Shown here: positions 40,500 through 51,627 of the stretch, in pieces
Layout of the letters: every line of letters starts with the position of its first letter
Position numbering within the stretch: the first letter of the stretch is position 1
Assembly: GCF_963678635.1 (NCBI RefSeq)
Contig: NC_087067.1
Location: 186,001 to 250,000, forward strand
DNA: 64,000 bases
Reading direction: 5' to 3'
DNA from: Symsagittifera roscoffensis
Lineage: Eukaryota; Xenacoelomorpha; Acoela; Convolutidae
The notes under the pieces: model-generated
Told to the model about the DNA's origin: nothing
The model's database searches: none
What the model saw: the letters and a program-made list of their open reading frames with translations, nothing else
Translations under genes and position numbers: made by a program

Positions 40500-42800
40500 A
40501 GACTTAAATCGTACTAACCCAATACTTCTTCGTACTGTCCCTAGGCTATTCCATACTGTCCCAAGACTTTAATCGTACTAACCCAATACTTCTTCATACT
40601 GTCCCTAGGCTATTCCGTACTGTCCCAAGACTTCTTCGTACTGTCCCAAGACTTCTTCGTACTGTCCCAAGACTTTTCCGTACTGTCCCAAGGCTTTTCC
40701 GTACTGCCCCAAGACTTCTTCGTACCGTCCCAAGACTTCTTCTTACTGTCCCAAGACTTTTCTGTACTGTCCCAAGACTCTTCCGTACTGTCACATGACT
40801 TCTTCGTACTGTCCCAAGACTTCTTCGTACTGTCCCAAGACTTTTTCGTACTGTCCCAAGAATTCTTCGTACTGTCCCAAGACTTTTCCGTACTGTCCCA
40901 AGGCTTTTCCGTACTGCCCCAAGACTTCTTCGTACCGTCCCAAGACTTCTTCTTACTGTCCCAAGACTTTTCTGTACTGTCCCAAGACTCTTCCGTACTG
41001 TCACATGACTTCTTCGTACTGTCCCAAGACTTCTTCGTACTGTCCCAAGACTTTTCCGTACTGTCCCAACACTTCTTCGTACTGTCCAAAGACTTAAATC
41101 GTACTAACCCAATACTTCTTCGTACTGTCCCTAGGCTATTCCATACTGTCCCAAGACTTTAATCGTACTAACCCAATACTTCTTCGTACTGTCCCTAGGC
41201 TATTCCGTACTGTCCCAAGACTTCTTCGTACTGTCCCAAGACTTCTTCGTACTATCCCAAGACTTCGCCGTGCTGTCCCAAGACTCCTCCGTACTGTCCC
41301 AAGACTTCTTCTTACTGTCCCAAGACTTTTTCGTACTGTCCCAAGAATTCTTCGTACTGTCCCAAGACTTTTCCGTACTGTCCCAAGGCTTTTCCGTACT
41401 GCCCCAAGACTTCTTCGTACCGTCCCAAGACTTCTTCTTACTGTCCCAAGACTTTTCTGTACTGTCCCAAGACTCTTCCGTACTATCACATGACTTCTTC
41501 GTACTGTCCCAAGACTTCTTCGTACTGTCCCAAGACTTTTCCGTACCGTGTCAAGACTTCGCCGTGCTGTCCCAAGACTACTACGTGCTGTCCCAACACT
41601 TCTTCTTACTGTCCAACGACTTTAATCGTACTGTCCCAAGACTTTTTCGTACTGTCCCAAGAATTCTTCGTACTGTCCCAAGACTTTTCCGTACTGTCCC
41701 AAGGCTTTTCCGTACTGCCCCAAGACTTCTTCGTACCGTCCCAAGACTTCTTCTTACTGTCCCAAGACTTTTCTGTACTGTCCCAAGACTCTTCCGTACT
41801 GTCACATGACTTCTTCGTACTGTCCCAAGACTTCTTCGTACTGTCCCAAGACTTTTCCGTACTTTCCCAACACTTCTTCGTACTGTCCAAAGACTTAAAT
41901 CGTACTAACCCAATACTTCTTCGTACTGTCCCTAGGCTATTCCATACTGTCCCAAGACTTTAATCGTACTAACCCAATACTTCTTCGTACTGTCCCTAGG
42001 CTATTCCGTACTGTCCCAAGACTTCTTCGTACTGTCCCAAGACTTCTTCGTACTATCCCAAGACTTCGCCGTGCTGTCCCAAGACTCCTCCGTACTGTCC
42101 CAAGACTTCTTCTTACTGTCCCAAGACTTTTTCGTACTGTCCCAAGAATTCTTCGTACTGTCCCAAGACTTTTCCGTACTGTCCCAAGGCTTTTCCGTAC
42201 TGCCCCAAGACTTCTTCGTACCGTCCCAAGACTTCTTCTTACTGTCCCAAGACTTTTCTGTACTGTCCCAAGACTCTTCCGTACTGTCACATGACTTCTT
42301 CGTACTGTCCCAAGACTTCTTCGTACTGTCCCAAGACTTTTCCGTACCGTGTCAAGACTTCGCCGTGCTGTCCCAAGACTACTACGTGCTGTCCCAACAC
42401 TTCTTCTTACTGTCCAACGACTTTAATCGTACTGTCCCAAGACTTTTCTGTACTGTCCCAAGACTCTTCCATACTGTCCCATGACTTCTTCGTACTGTCC
42501 CAAGACTTCTTCTTACTGTCCCAAGACTTTTCCGTACTGTGTCAAGACTTCGCCGTGCTGTCCCAAGACTACTCCGTACTGTCCCAACACTTCTTCGTAC
42601 TGTCCAAAGACTTTAATCGTACTGTCCCGATATTTCTTCGTACTGTCCCAAGACTTCTTCGTACTGTCCCAAGACTTTTCCGTAATGTGTCAAGACTTCG
42701 CCGTGCTGTCCCAAGACTACTCCGTACTGTCCCAACACTTCTTCTTACTGTCCAAAGACTTTAATCGTACTGTCCCAAGACTTTTCTGTACTGTCCCAAG
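40500..42800 (+). repeat. Satellite block duplicated at 801-bp offset
   Basis: A segment with GACTTAAATC, ACTAACCC, CTATCCCAAGAC and GTACCGTGTC variants at about 41,097-41,640 is repeated 801 bp later (41,898-42,441). After that the two copies continue with different monomer orders. Confidence 0.8.
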
Positions 42801-45800
42801 ACTCTTCCGTACTGTCCCATGACTTCTTCGTACTGTCCCAAGACTTCTTCGTACTGTTCCAAGAATTCTTCGTACTGTCCCAAGACTTTTCCGTACTGTC
42901 CCAAGGCTTTTCCGTACTGCCCCAAGACTTCTTCGTACCGTCCCAAGACTTCTTCTTACTGTCCCAAGACTTTTCTGTACTGTCCCAAGACTCTTCCGTA
43001 CTGTCACATGACTTCTTCGTACTGTCACAAGACTTCTTCGTACTGTCCCAAGACTTTTCCGTACTGTGTCAAGACTTCGCCGTGCTGTCCCAAGACTACT
43101 CCGTACTGTCCCAACACTTCTTCGTACTGTCCAAAGACTTTAATCGTACTGTCCCAAGACTTTTCTGTACTGTCCCAAGACTCTTCCGTACTGTCCCATG
43201 ACTTCTTCGTACTGTCCCAAGACTTCTTCTTACTGTCCCAAGACTTTTCCGTACTGTGTCAAGACTTCGCCGTGCTGTCCCAAGACTACTCCGAACTGTC
43301 CCAACACTTCTTCGTACTGTCCAAAGACTTTAACCGTACTGTCCCGATACTTCTTCGTACTGTCCCAAGACTTCTTCGTACTGTCCCAAGCCTTTTCCGT
43401 AATGTGTCAAGACTTCGCCGTGCTGTCCCAAGAATTCTTCGTACTGTCCCAAGACTTTTCCGTACTGTCCCGAGACTCTTCCGTACTGTCACATGACTTC
43501 TTCGTACTGTCCCAAGACTACTCCGTACTGTCCCAACACTTCTTCGTACTGTCCAACGACTTTAATCGTACTGTCCCAAGACTTTTCTGTACTGTCCCAA
43601 GACTCTTCCGTACTGTCCCATGACTTCTTCGTACTGTCCCAAGACTTCTTCTTACTGTCCCAAGACTTTTCCGTACTGTGTCAAGACTTCGCCGTGCGGT
43701 CCCAAGACTACTCCGTACTGTCCCAACACTTCTTCGTACTGTCCAAAGACTTTAATCGTACTGTCCCGATACTTCTTCGTACTGTCCCAAGACTTCTTCG
43801 TACTGTCCCAAGACTTTTCCGTAATGTCCCAAGACTAATCCGTACTGTCCCAACACTTCTTCTTACTGTCCAAAGACTTTAATCGTACTGTCCCAAGACT
43901 TTTCTGTACTGTCCCAAGACTCTTCCGTACTGTCCCATGACTTCTTCGTACTGTCCCAAGACTTCTTCGTACTGTCCCAAGAATTCTTCGTACTGTCCCA
44001 AGACTTTTCCGTGTTGTCCCAAGGCTTTTCCGTACTGCCCCAAGACTTCTTCGTACCGTCCCAAGACTTCTTCTTACTGTCCCAAGACTTTTCTGTACTG
44101 TCCCAAGACTCTTCCGTACTGTCACATGACTTCTTCGTACTGTCCCAAGACTTCTTCGTACTGTCCCAAGACTTTTCCGTACTGTGTCAAGACTTCGCCG
44201 TGCTGTCCCAAGACTACTCCGTACTGTCCCAACACTTCTTCGTACTGTCCAAAGATTTTAATCGTACTGTCCCAAGACTTTTCTGTACTGTCCCAAGACT
44301 CTTCCGTACAGTCCCATGACTTCTTCGTACTGTCCCAAGACTTCTTCGTACTGTCCCAAGAATTCTTCGTACTGTCCCAAGACTTTTCCGTACTGTCCCA
44401 AGGCTTTTCCGTACTGCCCCAAGACTTCTTCGTACCGTCCCAAGACTTCTTCTTACTGTCCCAAGACTTTTCTGTACTGTCCCAAGACTCTTCCGTACTG
44501 TCACATGACTTCTTCGTACTGTCCCAAGACTTCTTCGTACTGTCCCAAGACTTTTCCGTACTGTGTCAAGACTTCGCCGTGCTGTCCCAAGACTACTCCG
44601 TACTGTCCCAACACTTCTTCGTACTGTCCAAAGACTTTAATCGTACTGTCCCAAGACTTTTCTGTACTGTCCCAAGACTCTTCCGTACTGTCCCAAGACT
44701 TCTTCTTACTGTCCCAAGACTTTTCCGTATGTGTCAAGACTTCGCCGTGCTGTCCCAAGACTACTCCGTACTGTCCCAACATTTCTTCGTACTGTCCAAA
44801 GTTTTTAATCGTACTGTCCCGATACTTCTTCGTACTGTCCCAAGACTTCTTCGTACTGTCCCAAGACTTTTCCGTAATGTGTCAAGACTTCGCCGTGCTG
44901 TCCCAAGACTACTCCGTACTGTCCCAAAACTTCTTCGTACTGTCCAAAGACTTTAATCGTACTGTCCCAAGACTTTTCTGTACTGTCCCAAGACTCTTCC
45001 GTACTGTCCCATGACTTCTTCGTACTGTCCCAAGACTTCTTCTTACTGTCCCAAGACTTTTCCGTACTGTGTCAAGACTTCGCCGTGCTGTCCCAAGACT
45101 ACTCCGTACTCTCCCAACACTTCTTCGTACTGTCCAAAGACTTTAATCGTACTGTCCCGATACTTCTTCGTACTGTCCCAAGACTTCTTCGTACTGTCCC
45201 AAGACTTTTCCGTAATGTGTCAAGACTTCGCCGTGCTGTCCCAAGACTACTCCGTACTGTCCCAACACTTCTTCTTACTGTCCAAAGACTTTAATCGTAC
45301 TGTCCCAAGACTTTTCTGTACTGTCCCAAGACTCTTCCGTACTGTCCCATGACTTCTTCGTACTGTCCCAAGACTTCTTCGTACTGTCCCAAGAATTCTT
45401 CGTACTGTCCCAAGACTTTTCTGTACTGTCCCAAGGCTTTTCCGTACTGTCCCATGACTTCTTCGTACTGTCCCAAGACTTCTTCGTACTGTCCCAAGAC
45501 TTTTCCGTACTGTCCCAACACTTCTTCGTACTGTCCAAAGACTTTAATCGTACTGTCCCGATACTTCTTCGTACTGTCCCAAGACTTCTTCGTACTGTCC
45601 CAAGACTTTTCCGTAATGTGTCAAGACTTCGCCGTGCTGTCCCAAGACTACTCCGTACTGTCCCAACACTTCTTCTTACTGTCCAAAGACTTTAATCGTA
45701 CTGTCCCAAGACTTTTCTGTACTGTCCCAAGACTCTTCCGTACTGTCCCATGACTTCTTCGTACTGTCCCAAGACTTCTTCGTACTGTCCCAAGAATTCT

Positions 45801-46023
45801 TCGTACCGTCCCAAGACTTCTTCTTACTGTCCCAAGACTCTTCCGTACTGTCCCATGACTTCTTCGTACTGTCCCAAGACTTCTTCGTACTGTCCCAAGA
45901 CTTTTCCGTACTGTGTCAAGACTTCGCCGTGCTGTCCCAAGACTACTCCGTACTGTCCCAACACTTCTTCGTACTGTCCAAAGACTTTAATCGTACTGTC
46001 CCAATACTCTTCCGTACTGTCCC

Positions 46024-48070
46024 ATGACTTCTTCGTACTGTCCCAAGACTTCTTCGTACTGTCCCAAGACTTTTCCGTACGGTGTCAAGACTTCGCCGTG
46101 CTATACCAAGACTACTCCGTACTGTCCCAAAGTTTCTTCGTACTGTCCAAAGACTTTAATCGTACTGTCTCAACACTTCTTCGTACTGTCCCTAGGCTCT
46201 TCCGTACTGTCCCAAGACTTCTTCGTACTGTCCCATGACTTCTTCGTACTGTCCCAAGACTTCTTCGTACTGTCCCAAGACTTTTCCGTACTGTGTCAAG
46301 ACTTCGCCGTGCTGTCTCAAGACTACTCCGTACTGTCCCAACACTTCTTCGTACTGTCCAAAGACTTTAATCGTACTGTCTCAATACTTCTTCGTACTGT
46401 CCCTAGGCTCTTCCGTACTGTCCCATGACTTCTTCGTACTGTCCCAAGACTTCTTCGTACTGTCCCAAGACTTTTCCGTACTGTGTCAAGACTTCGCCGT
46501 GCTGTCCCAAGACTACTCCGTACTGTCCCAACACTTCTCCGTACTGTCCAAAGACTTTAATCGTACTGTCCCAATACTTCTTCGTACTGTCCCTAGGCTA
46601 TTCCGTACTGTCCCAAGACTTCTTCGTACTGTCCCAAGACTTCTTCGTACTGTCCCAAGACTTCGCCGTGCTGTCCCAAGACTCCTCCGTACTGTCCCAA
46701 GACTTCTTCTTACTGTCCCAAGACTTCTTCGTACTGTCCCAAGAATTCTTCGCACTGTCCCAAGACTTTTCCGTACTGTTCCAAGACTTTTCCGTACTGC
46801 CCCAAGACTTCTTCGTACCGTCCCAGGACTTCTTCTTACTGTCCCAAGACTTTTCTGTACTGTCCCAAGACTCTTCCGTACTGTCCCATGACTTCTTCGT
46901 ACTGTCCAAAGACTTTAATCGTACTGTCCCAAGACTTCTTCGTACTGTCCCAAGACTTTTCCGTACTGTGTCAAGACCTCGCAGTGCTGTCCCAAGACTA
47001 CTCCGTACTGTCCCAACACTTCTTCGTACTGTCCAAAGACTTTAATCTTACTGTCCCAATACTTCTTCGTACTGTCCCAAGACTTCTTCGTACTGTCCCA
47101 AGACTTTTCCGTACTGTGTCGAGAATTCGCTGTGCTGTCCCAAGACTACTCCGTACTGTCCCAACACTTCTTCGTACTGTCCAAAGACTTTAATCGTACT
47201 TTCCCAAGACTCTTCCGTACTGTCCCATGACTTCTTCGTACTGTCCCAAGACTTCTTCGTACTGTCCCAAGACTTTTCCGTACTGTGTCAAGACTTCGCC
47301 GTGCTGTCCCAAGACTACTCCGTACTGTCCCAACGTTTCTTCGTACTGTCCAAAGACTTTAATCGTACTGTCCCAATACTTCTTCGTACTGTCCCTAGGC
47401 TCTTCCGTACTGTCCCAAGACTTCTTCGTACTGTCCCATGACTTCTTCGTACTGTCCCAAGACTTCTTCGTACTGTCCCAAGACTTTTCCGTACTGTGTC
47501 AAGACTTCGCCGTGCTGTCTCAAGACTACTCCGTACTGTCCCAACACTTCTTCGTACTGTCCAAAGACTTTAATCGTACTGTCTCAATACTTCTTCGTAC
47601 TGTCCCTAGGCTCTTCCGTACTGTCCCATGACTTCTTCGTACTGTCCCAAGACTTCTTCGTACTGTCCCAAGACTTTTCCGTACTGTGTCAAGACTTCGC
47701 CGTGCTGTCCCAAGACTACTCCGTACTGTCCCAACACTTCTTCGTACTGTCCAAAGACTTTAATCGTACTGTCCCAATACTTCTTCGTACTGTCCCTAGG
47801 CTATTTCGTACTGTCCCAAGACTTCTTCGTACTGTCCCAAGACTTCTTCGTACTGTCCCAAGACTTCGCCGTGCTGTCCCAAGACTCCTCCGTACTGTCC
47901 CAAGACTTCTTGTTACTGTCCCAAGACTTCTTCGTACTGTCCCAAGAATTCTTCGTACTGTCCCAAGACTTTTCCGTGCTGTCCCAAGGCTTCTTCGTAC
48001 CGTCCCAGGACTTCTTCTTACTGTCCCAAGACTTTTCTGTACTGTCCCAAGACTCTTCCGTACTGTCCCA
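46024..48070 (+). repeat. Satellite block duplicated at 1,203-bp offset; full 463-bp HORs
   Basis: Starts at 46,024, 46,235 and 46,425 match starts at 47,227, 47,438 and 47,628, each 1,203 bp later. The interval 46,425-46,887 is the clearest example of a complete 22-monomer HOR of 463 bp. Confidence 0.85.
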
Positions 48071-48239
48071 TGACTTTTTCGTACTGTCCCAAGACTTCTT
48101 CGTGCTGTCCCAAGACTTTTCCGTACTGTGTCAAGACTTTGCCGTGCTCTCCCAAGACTACTCCGCACTGTCCCAACACTTCTTCGTACTGTCCAAAGAC
48201 TTTAATCGTACTGTCCCAATACTTCTTCGTACTGTCCCT

Positions 48240-49400
48240 AGGCTATTCCGTACTGTCCCAAGACTTCTTCGTACTGTCCCAAGACTTCTTCTTACTGTCC
48301 CAAGACTTCGCCGTGCTGTCCCAACACTTCTTCTTTTTGTCCCAAGACTTCTTCGTACCGTCCGAAGAATTCTTCGTACTGTCCCAAGACTTTTCCGTAC
48401 TGTCCCAAGGCTTTTCTGTACTGCCCCAAGACTTCTTCGTACCATCCCAAGACTTCTTCTTACTGTCCCAAGACTTTTCTGTACTGTCCCAAGACTCTTC
48501 CGTACTGTCCCTTGACTTCTTCGTACTGTCCCAAGACTTCTGCGTACTGTCCCAAGATTTTCCGTACTGTGTCAAGACTTCGCCGTGCTGTCCCAAGACT
48601 ACTCCGTACTGTCCCAACACTTCTTCGTACTGTCCAAAGACTTTAATCGTACTGTTCCAAGACTTCTCTGTACTGTCCCAAGACTCTTCCGTACTGTCCA
48701 ATGACTTCTTCGTACTGTCCCAAGACTTTTCGTACTGTCCCAAGACTTCTTCTTACTGTCCCAAGACTTCGCCGTGCTGTCCCAACACTTCTTCTTTTTG
48801 TCCCAAGACTTCTTCGCACTGTCCCAAGAATTCTTCGTACTGTCCCAAGACTTTTCCGTACTGTCCCAAGGCTTTTCTGTACTGCCCCAAGACTTCTTCG
48901 TACCATCCCAAGACTTCTTCTTACTGTCCCAAGACTTTTCTGTACTGTCCCAAGACTCTTCCGTACTGTCCCTTGACTTCCTCGTACTGTCCCAAGACTT
49001 CTGCGTACTGTCCCAAGATTTTCCGTACTGTGTCATGACTTCGCCGTGCTGTCCCAAGACTACTCCGTACTGTCCCAACACTTCTTCGTACTGTCCAAAG
49101 ACTTTAATCGTACTGTTCCAAGACTTCTCTGTACTGTCCCAAGACTCTTCGGTACTGTCCAATGACTTCTTCGTACTGTCCCAAGACTTTTCGTACTGTC
49201 CCAAGACTTTTCCGTACTGTGTCAAGACTTCGCCGTGCTGTCCCAAGACTACTCCGTACTGTCTCAACACTTCTTCGTACTGTCCAAAGACTTTAATCGT
49301 ACTGTCCCAATACTTCTTCGTACTGTCCCAGGCTATTCCGTACTGTCCCTAGACTTCTTAGTACTGTCCCAAGATTTCTTCGTACTTGTCCCAAGACTCC
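48240..49400 (+). repeat. Degenerate right end of the first satellite array
   Basis: Monomers near the edge carry more private changes (CTTTTTGTCC, GACTTTTCGTACTG shortened by one base, CTCCCAAG, CTTAGTACTG). Even so, a block near 48,301 is repeated 461 bp later at 48,762. The last recognisable monomer runs into CTTGTCCCAAGACTCC at about 49,385-49,400. Higher divergence at array edges is common for satellites. Confidence 0.8.
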
Positions 49401-49418
49401 TTTATTCCTGTTTTGGGA
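49389..49418. repeat. Array-edge motif (first array, right side)
   Basis: TCCCAAGACTCC, eight to nine less conserved bases, then TTTTGGGA marks the junction between satellite and flank. A closely similar motif is found at both edges of the second array (53,638-53,667 and 54,416-54,446). Confidence 0.65.
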
Positions 49419-51627
49419 TAATCGGATCTCTTCTTCTTCAGTATTGGGACCCTTGAACCACTATCTCTGGTACCATTACTTGAGTTCTAGTATAAAAGTT
49501 TTCCAAAAACCCAACCTTACTGGCCAAAAGTTTCAGTTACTAGCCCCCCTGTTTTTATCTCCCATCATTAATCCGATACAAGTTGAAAACCCAATTTGTT
49601 AGCAGGTGTCTTGTGATCACCTATTCGTCTAAAACCAATAAATCTAGTACCGAGAACGTAAAAACTTAAGTGAGAAAATTGATGAAAAACCGAAAGATGA
49701 ACCCACCTAAAATTCAAAGGTGACCAATGTTGTCCTTTCGTGAAAAAATTGCCTGGTACCTAATTGTTACGCGTTTTTCTCCGCCCTACTAATGTTCTTA
49801 TGTGGTTTTCTCCTTCCAGGTTCCAAAAACTGTCTATTTCCGATCTCCCCAACCGATCCGACCAGGGTATCTACCTTAATTCGATCCTAAATTTGGATAT
49901 CCTCGCTTTGTAACTCACGCGAGTGAGATTCTAATGTAACTACATCGACGATATCGATTGATTAGTTACTGTAACGTGTGCTCCTTTTTTATAATTTGCA
50001 ACCGCCAACCTCTAACATAACCAGCCCCTCTTCTAACCTCCCCCTATTTAGCCCCCTCTTAAGCCAAAAATTACCTTAAGCGCGATGGGTGCTGAAACTC
50101 TTGAGAGAAAACCGTAGAACCTGTTTCCAGGCTCTGGTTGAGTAAAAACGTATCCTCACTACAGTGGGAATGCGCTTATCCAATTTTACACTTATCTCCT
50201 ATAACGTAATGTGGATTTTAACGATACCCGTTTGACCAAACAGAACACCCCTGTCTCTCCTACTCTAGCTGTTCTGATTATGTGCTGGTTGTCTCCTTGG
50301 CGTGTTCCGCACCTCTCACCAGAACCACGTTCCCACTTGACTGGTCACCTGTTCCAATCATGTCTCCTAGTGGTCCGTCGAATGACCAAACAGAACACCC
50401 CTGTGTGCCCTTCCCTTTTTCTTCTCGTCCTTGCTGGATGTTCCTCTGATGTGTCCAGCACCTGTCGGGTCCCCTTCCTGTGAACCGCTTCGCCGCTTGG
50501 CTGGTCACCTTTTCCAGTCAGGTCTCCTAGTGGTCCAGTGAAGTTGTAATCTATCTGAAAACCATTAACAACGCCCCGCACTCGGACACCTGTATAAAAT
50601 TGCTGATCTGATCGAAATGATCGGTCTTGAGAAAAAAGTATGGATATACTATTTCAATTATTATAAAAGGTTTGATCCAACTAATCTGGTATCAAAGTCA
50701 CTGTTATTTTTTGTTTTATGGTTTTGTTCCTTTTTCTATTCTTTTTTGGTTTTTGCTTCGCTTTTTGTCTTTTTGCTCGTTTTTTGTCCCCCTAGTTACC
50801 CCCTTACTTGGTTAGCTAGGCCTCGTTCGGAGAGCGTACTAGGAAAATTTCTCGAGTTTTCTTAAAAAGCTATCACAGTACAACCAGAAGGCTTACACGT
50901 TCCCGCTGAACCGTACCACCGGTACTCTAGAATGGACTTGTAGCCCAAACCTGTGTCAAGTGGGTTCGACTCCGTAGTCACGATGTCGTAGAAACACCCA
51001 GGAGCGCCATAAAAACACTATGTAACAGTCGCTTACTTAGATCACAAATGAAGTTAGAGAGAATGCTCGTTGGCTCAAGAGTCTACGAACGGTCGGAGCC
51101 TCGAACGGTCGGAGCCAATTCGGTTCACTTGCGACATGAGACTAAATCCCTAGTTACAGCTTAAAAGCCACTACCAAAACACCCCCACTCTTGAAATGAA
51201 AAGGACCCCTTACTTAGGTCTCGAAATACCCAAAATACGCAAACGCCGTTAAAAACAGGGTCCGAACATTACGTTTCAGTTGCTTTTTATTAGACAGTGG
51301 AATTTTGATATATTTCAGATGGATCAACCTAATACTTTTTACCTCATCATAACAATTACAAAACACACTCAAGAAAACTAAATTGGGTACTCACATACCA
51401 GCACACTCGAGATTTGGGTTAGTTAAATTAACTAGCAACTCTAGCATAAAGGGAACTAAAAATAATATGAGAAGTTATGAATCAAGGAGCTTCAACATAG
51501 GAGAATATGTTTTAACTTGAGAATCGAATTTTGGGGTTGGACCATTGGGGGACTTCGGCTGTCCACCTTTCCACCGAAGGTTCACTCTGGTCCACTTCTA
51601 ATTGGTATCTTTTCGGTTCGCATCGTT
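49401..51627. other. Flank A: non-coding macro-repeat segment
   Basis: This 2.2-kb stretch recurs at 54,429-56,678 with only scattered substitutions and small indels (an offset of about 5,030-5,050 bp). I find no credible gene in it. ORFs of 60-90 codons exist, but they are either not kept in frame in the second copy (the T-rich ORF at 50,617-50,865) or differ mainly by amino-acid-changing substitutions (minus-strand ORF 50,278-50,508 against 55,309-55,539: six residue changes from about eight base changes). No tRNA or LTR-type terminal repeat is recognised. Confidence 0.75.
50232..50540. repeat. Degenerate ~150-160-bp tandem pair
   Basis: GACCAAACAGAACACCCCTG occurs at 50,234 and 50,384, and CTGGTCACCT followed by TCTCCTAGTGGTCC occurs at 50,341 and 50,501. 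The two diverged units are kept in the second macro-copy (about 55,265-55,570). Function unknown. Confidence 0.7.

Larger units (their letters stand above)
1..49400 (+). repeat. Giant 21-bp satellite array with higher-order structure
   Basis: A head-to-tail array of 21-bp monomers, core TACTGTCCCAAGACTTCTTC plus G, fills the window from base 1 and is cut by the window edge, so its true length is unknown. All monomers share one orientation. Variant monomers are easily told apart: GTGTC, GCCGTGCTG, ACTACTCC, CAACACTTC, TCCAAAGAC, CCCTAGGC, GAATTC, GGCTTTTCC, GACTCTTCC/CCCATG. They recur in the same order and so define higher-order repeats. A full unit, for example 46,425-46,887 or 36,803-37,265, has 22 monomers and is 463 bp because one monomer (GACTTTAATC type) is 22 bp; a 20-bp type (GACTTTCTG) also occurs. 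The consensus is stop-free in all six frames, so long ORFs are expected by construction. No gene, promoter or RNA is recognised inside. Confidence 0.98.

Noticed and set aside
46235-46891. Chains of ORFs overlapping by four bases (ATGA), resembling translationally coupled operons
   Set aside because: The ATGA comes from one monomer variant (CCCATGAC) that supplies an ATG in one frame and TGA in another. It recurs wherever that variant occurs.
1-49400. Hundreds of long ORFs (up to 1,286 codons) encoding heptapeptide-repeat proteins on both strands
   Set aside because: They follow from a stop-free 21-bp monomer. They exist in all frames and both strands at once, the frame rotates with each 463-bp HOR, and starts and stops coincide with monomer variants (CCCATGA, CCCTAGG).
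1-49400. CRISPR array
   Set aside because: The period is 21 bp with no separate conserved repeats and unique spacers, all units are variants of one sequence, and there are no cas genes.
50278-50508. 76-codon minus-strand ORF conserved in both macro-copies
   Set aside because: Most base differences between the copies change the amino acid (six of about eight), which is not what a constrained gene shows.
50617-50865. Hydrophobic ORF rich in Phe/Leu, possible membrane protein
   Set aside because: It comes from a T-rich tract. In the second copy (55,658 onwards) indels change the frame, so there is no constraint.
50962-50973. tRNA-like TGGGTTCGACTCC (T-loop/B-box resemblance)
   Set aside because: The bases flanking the loop do not form a T stem and no D-arm or acceptor stem is found upstream.
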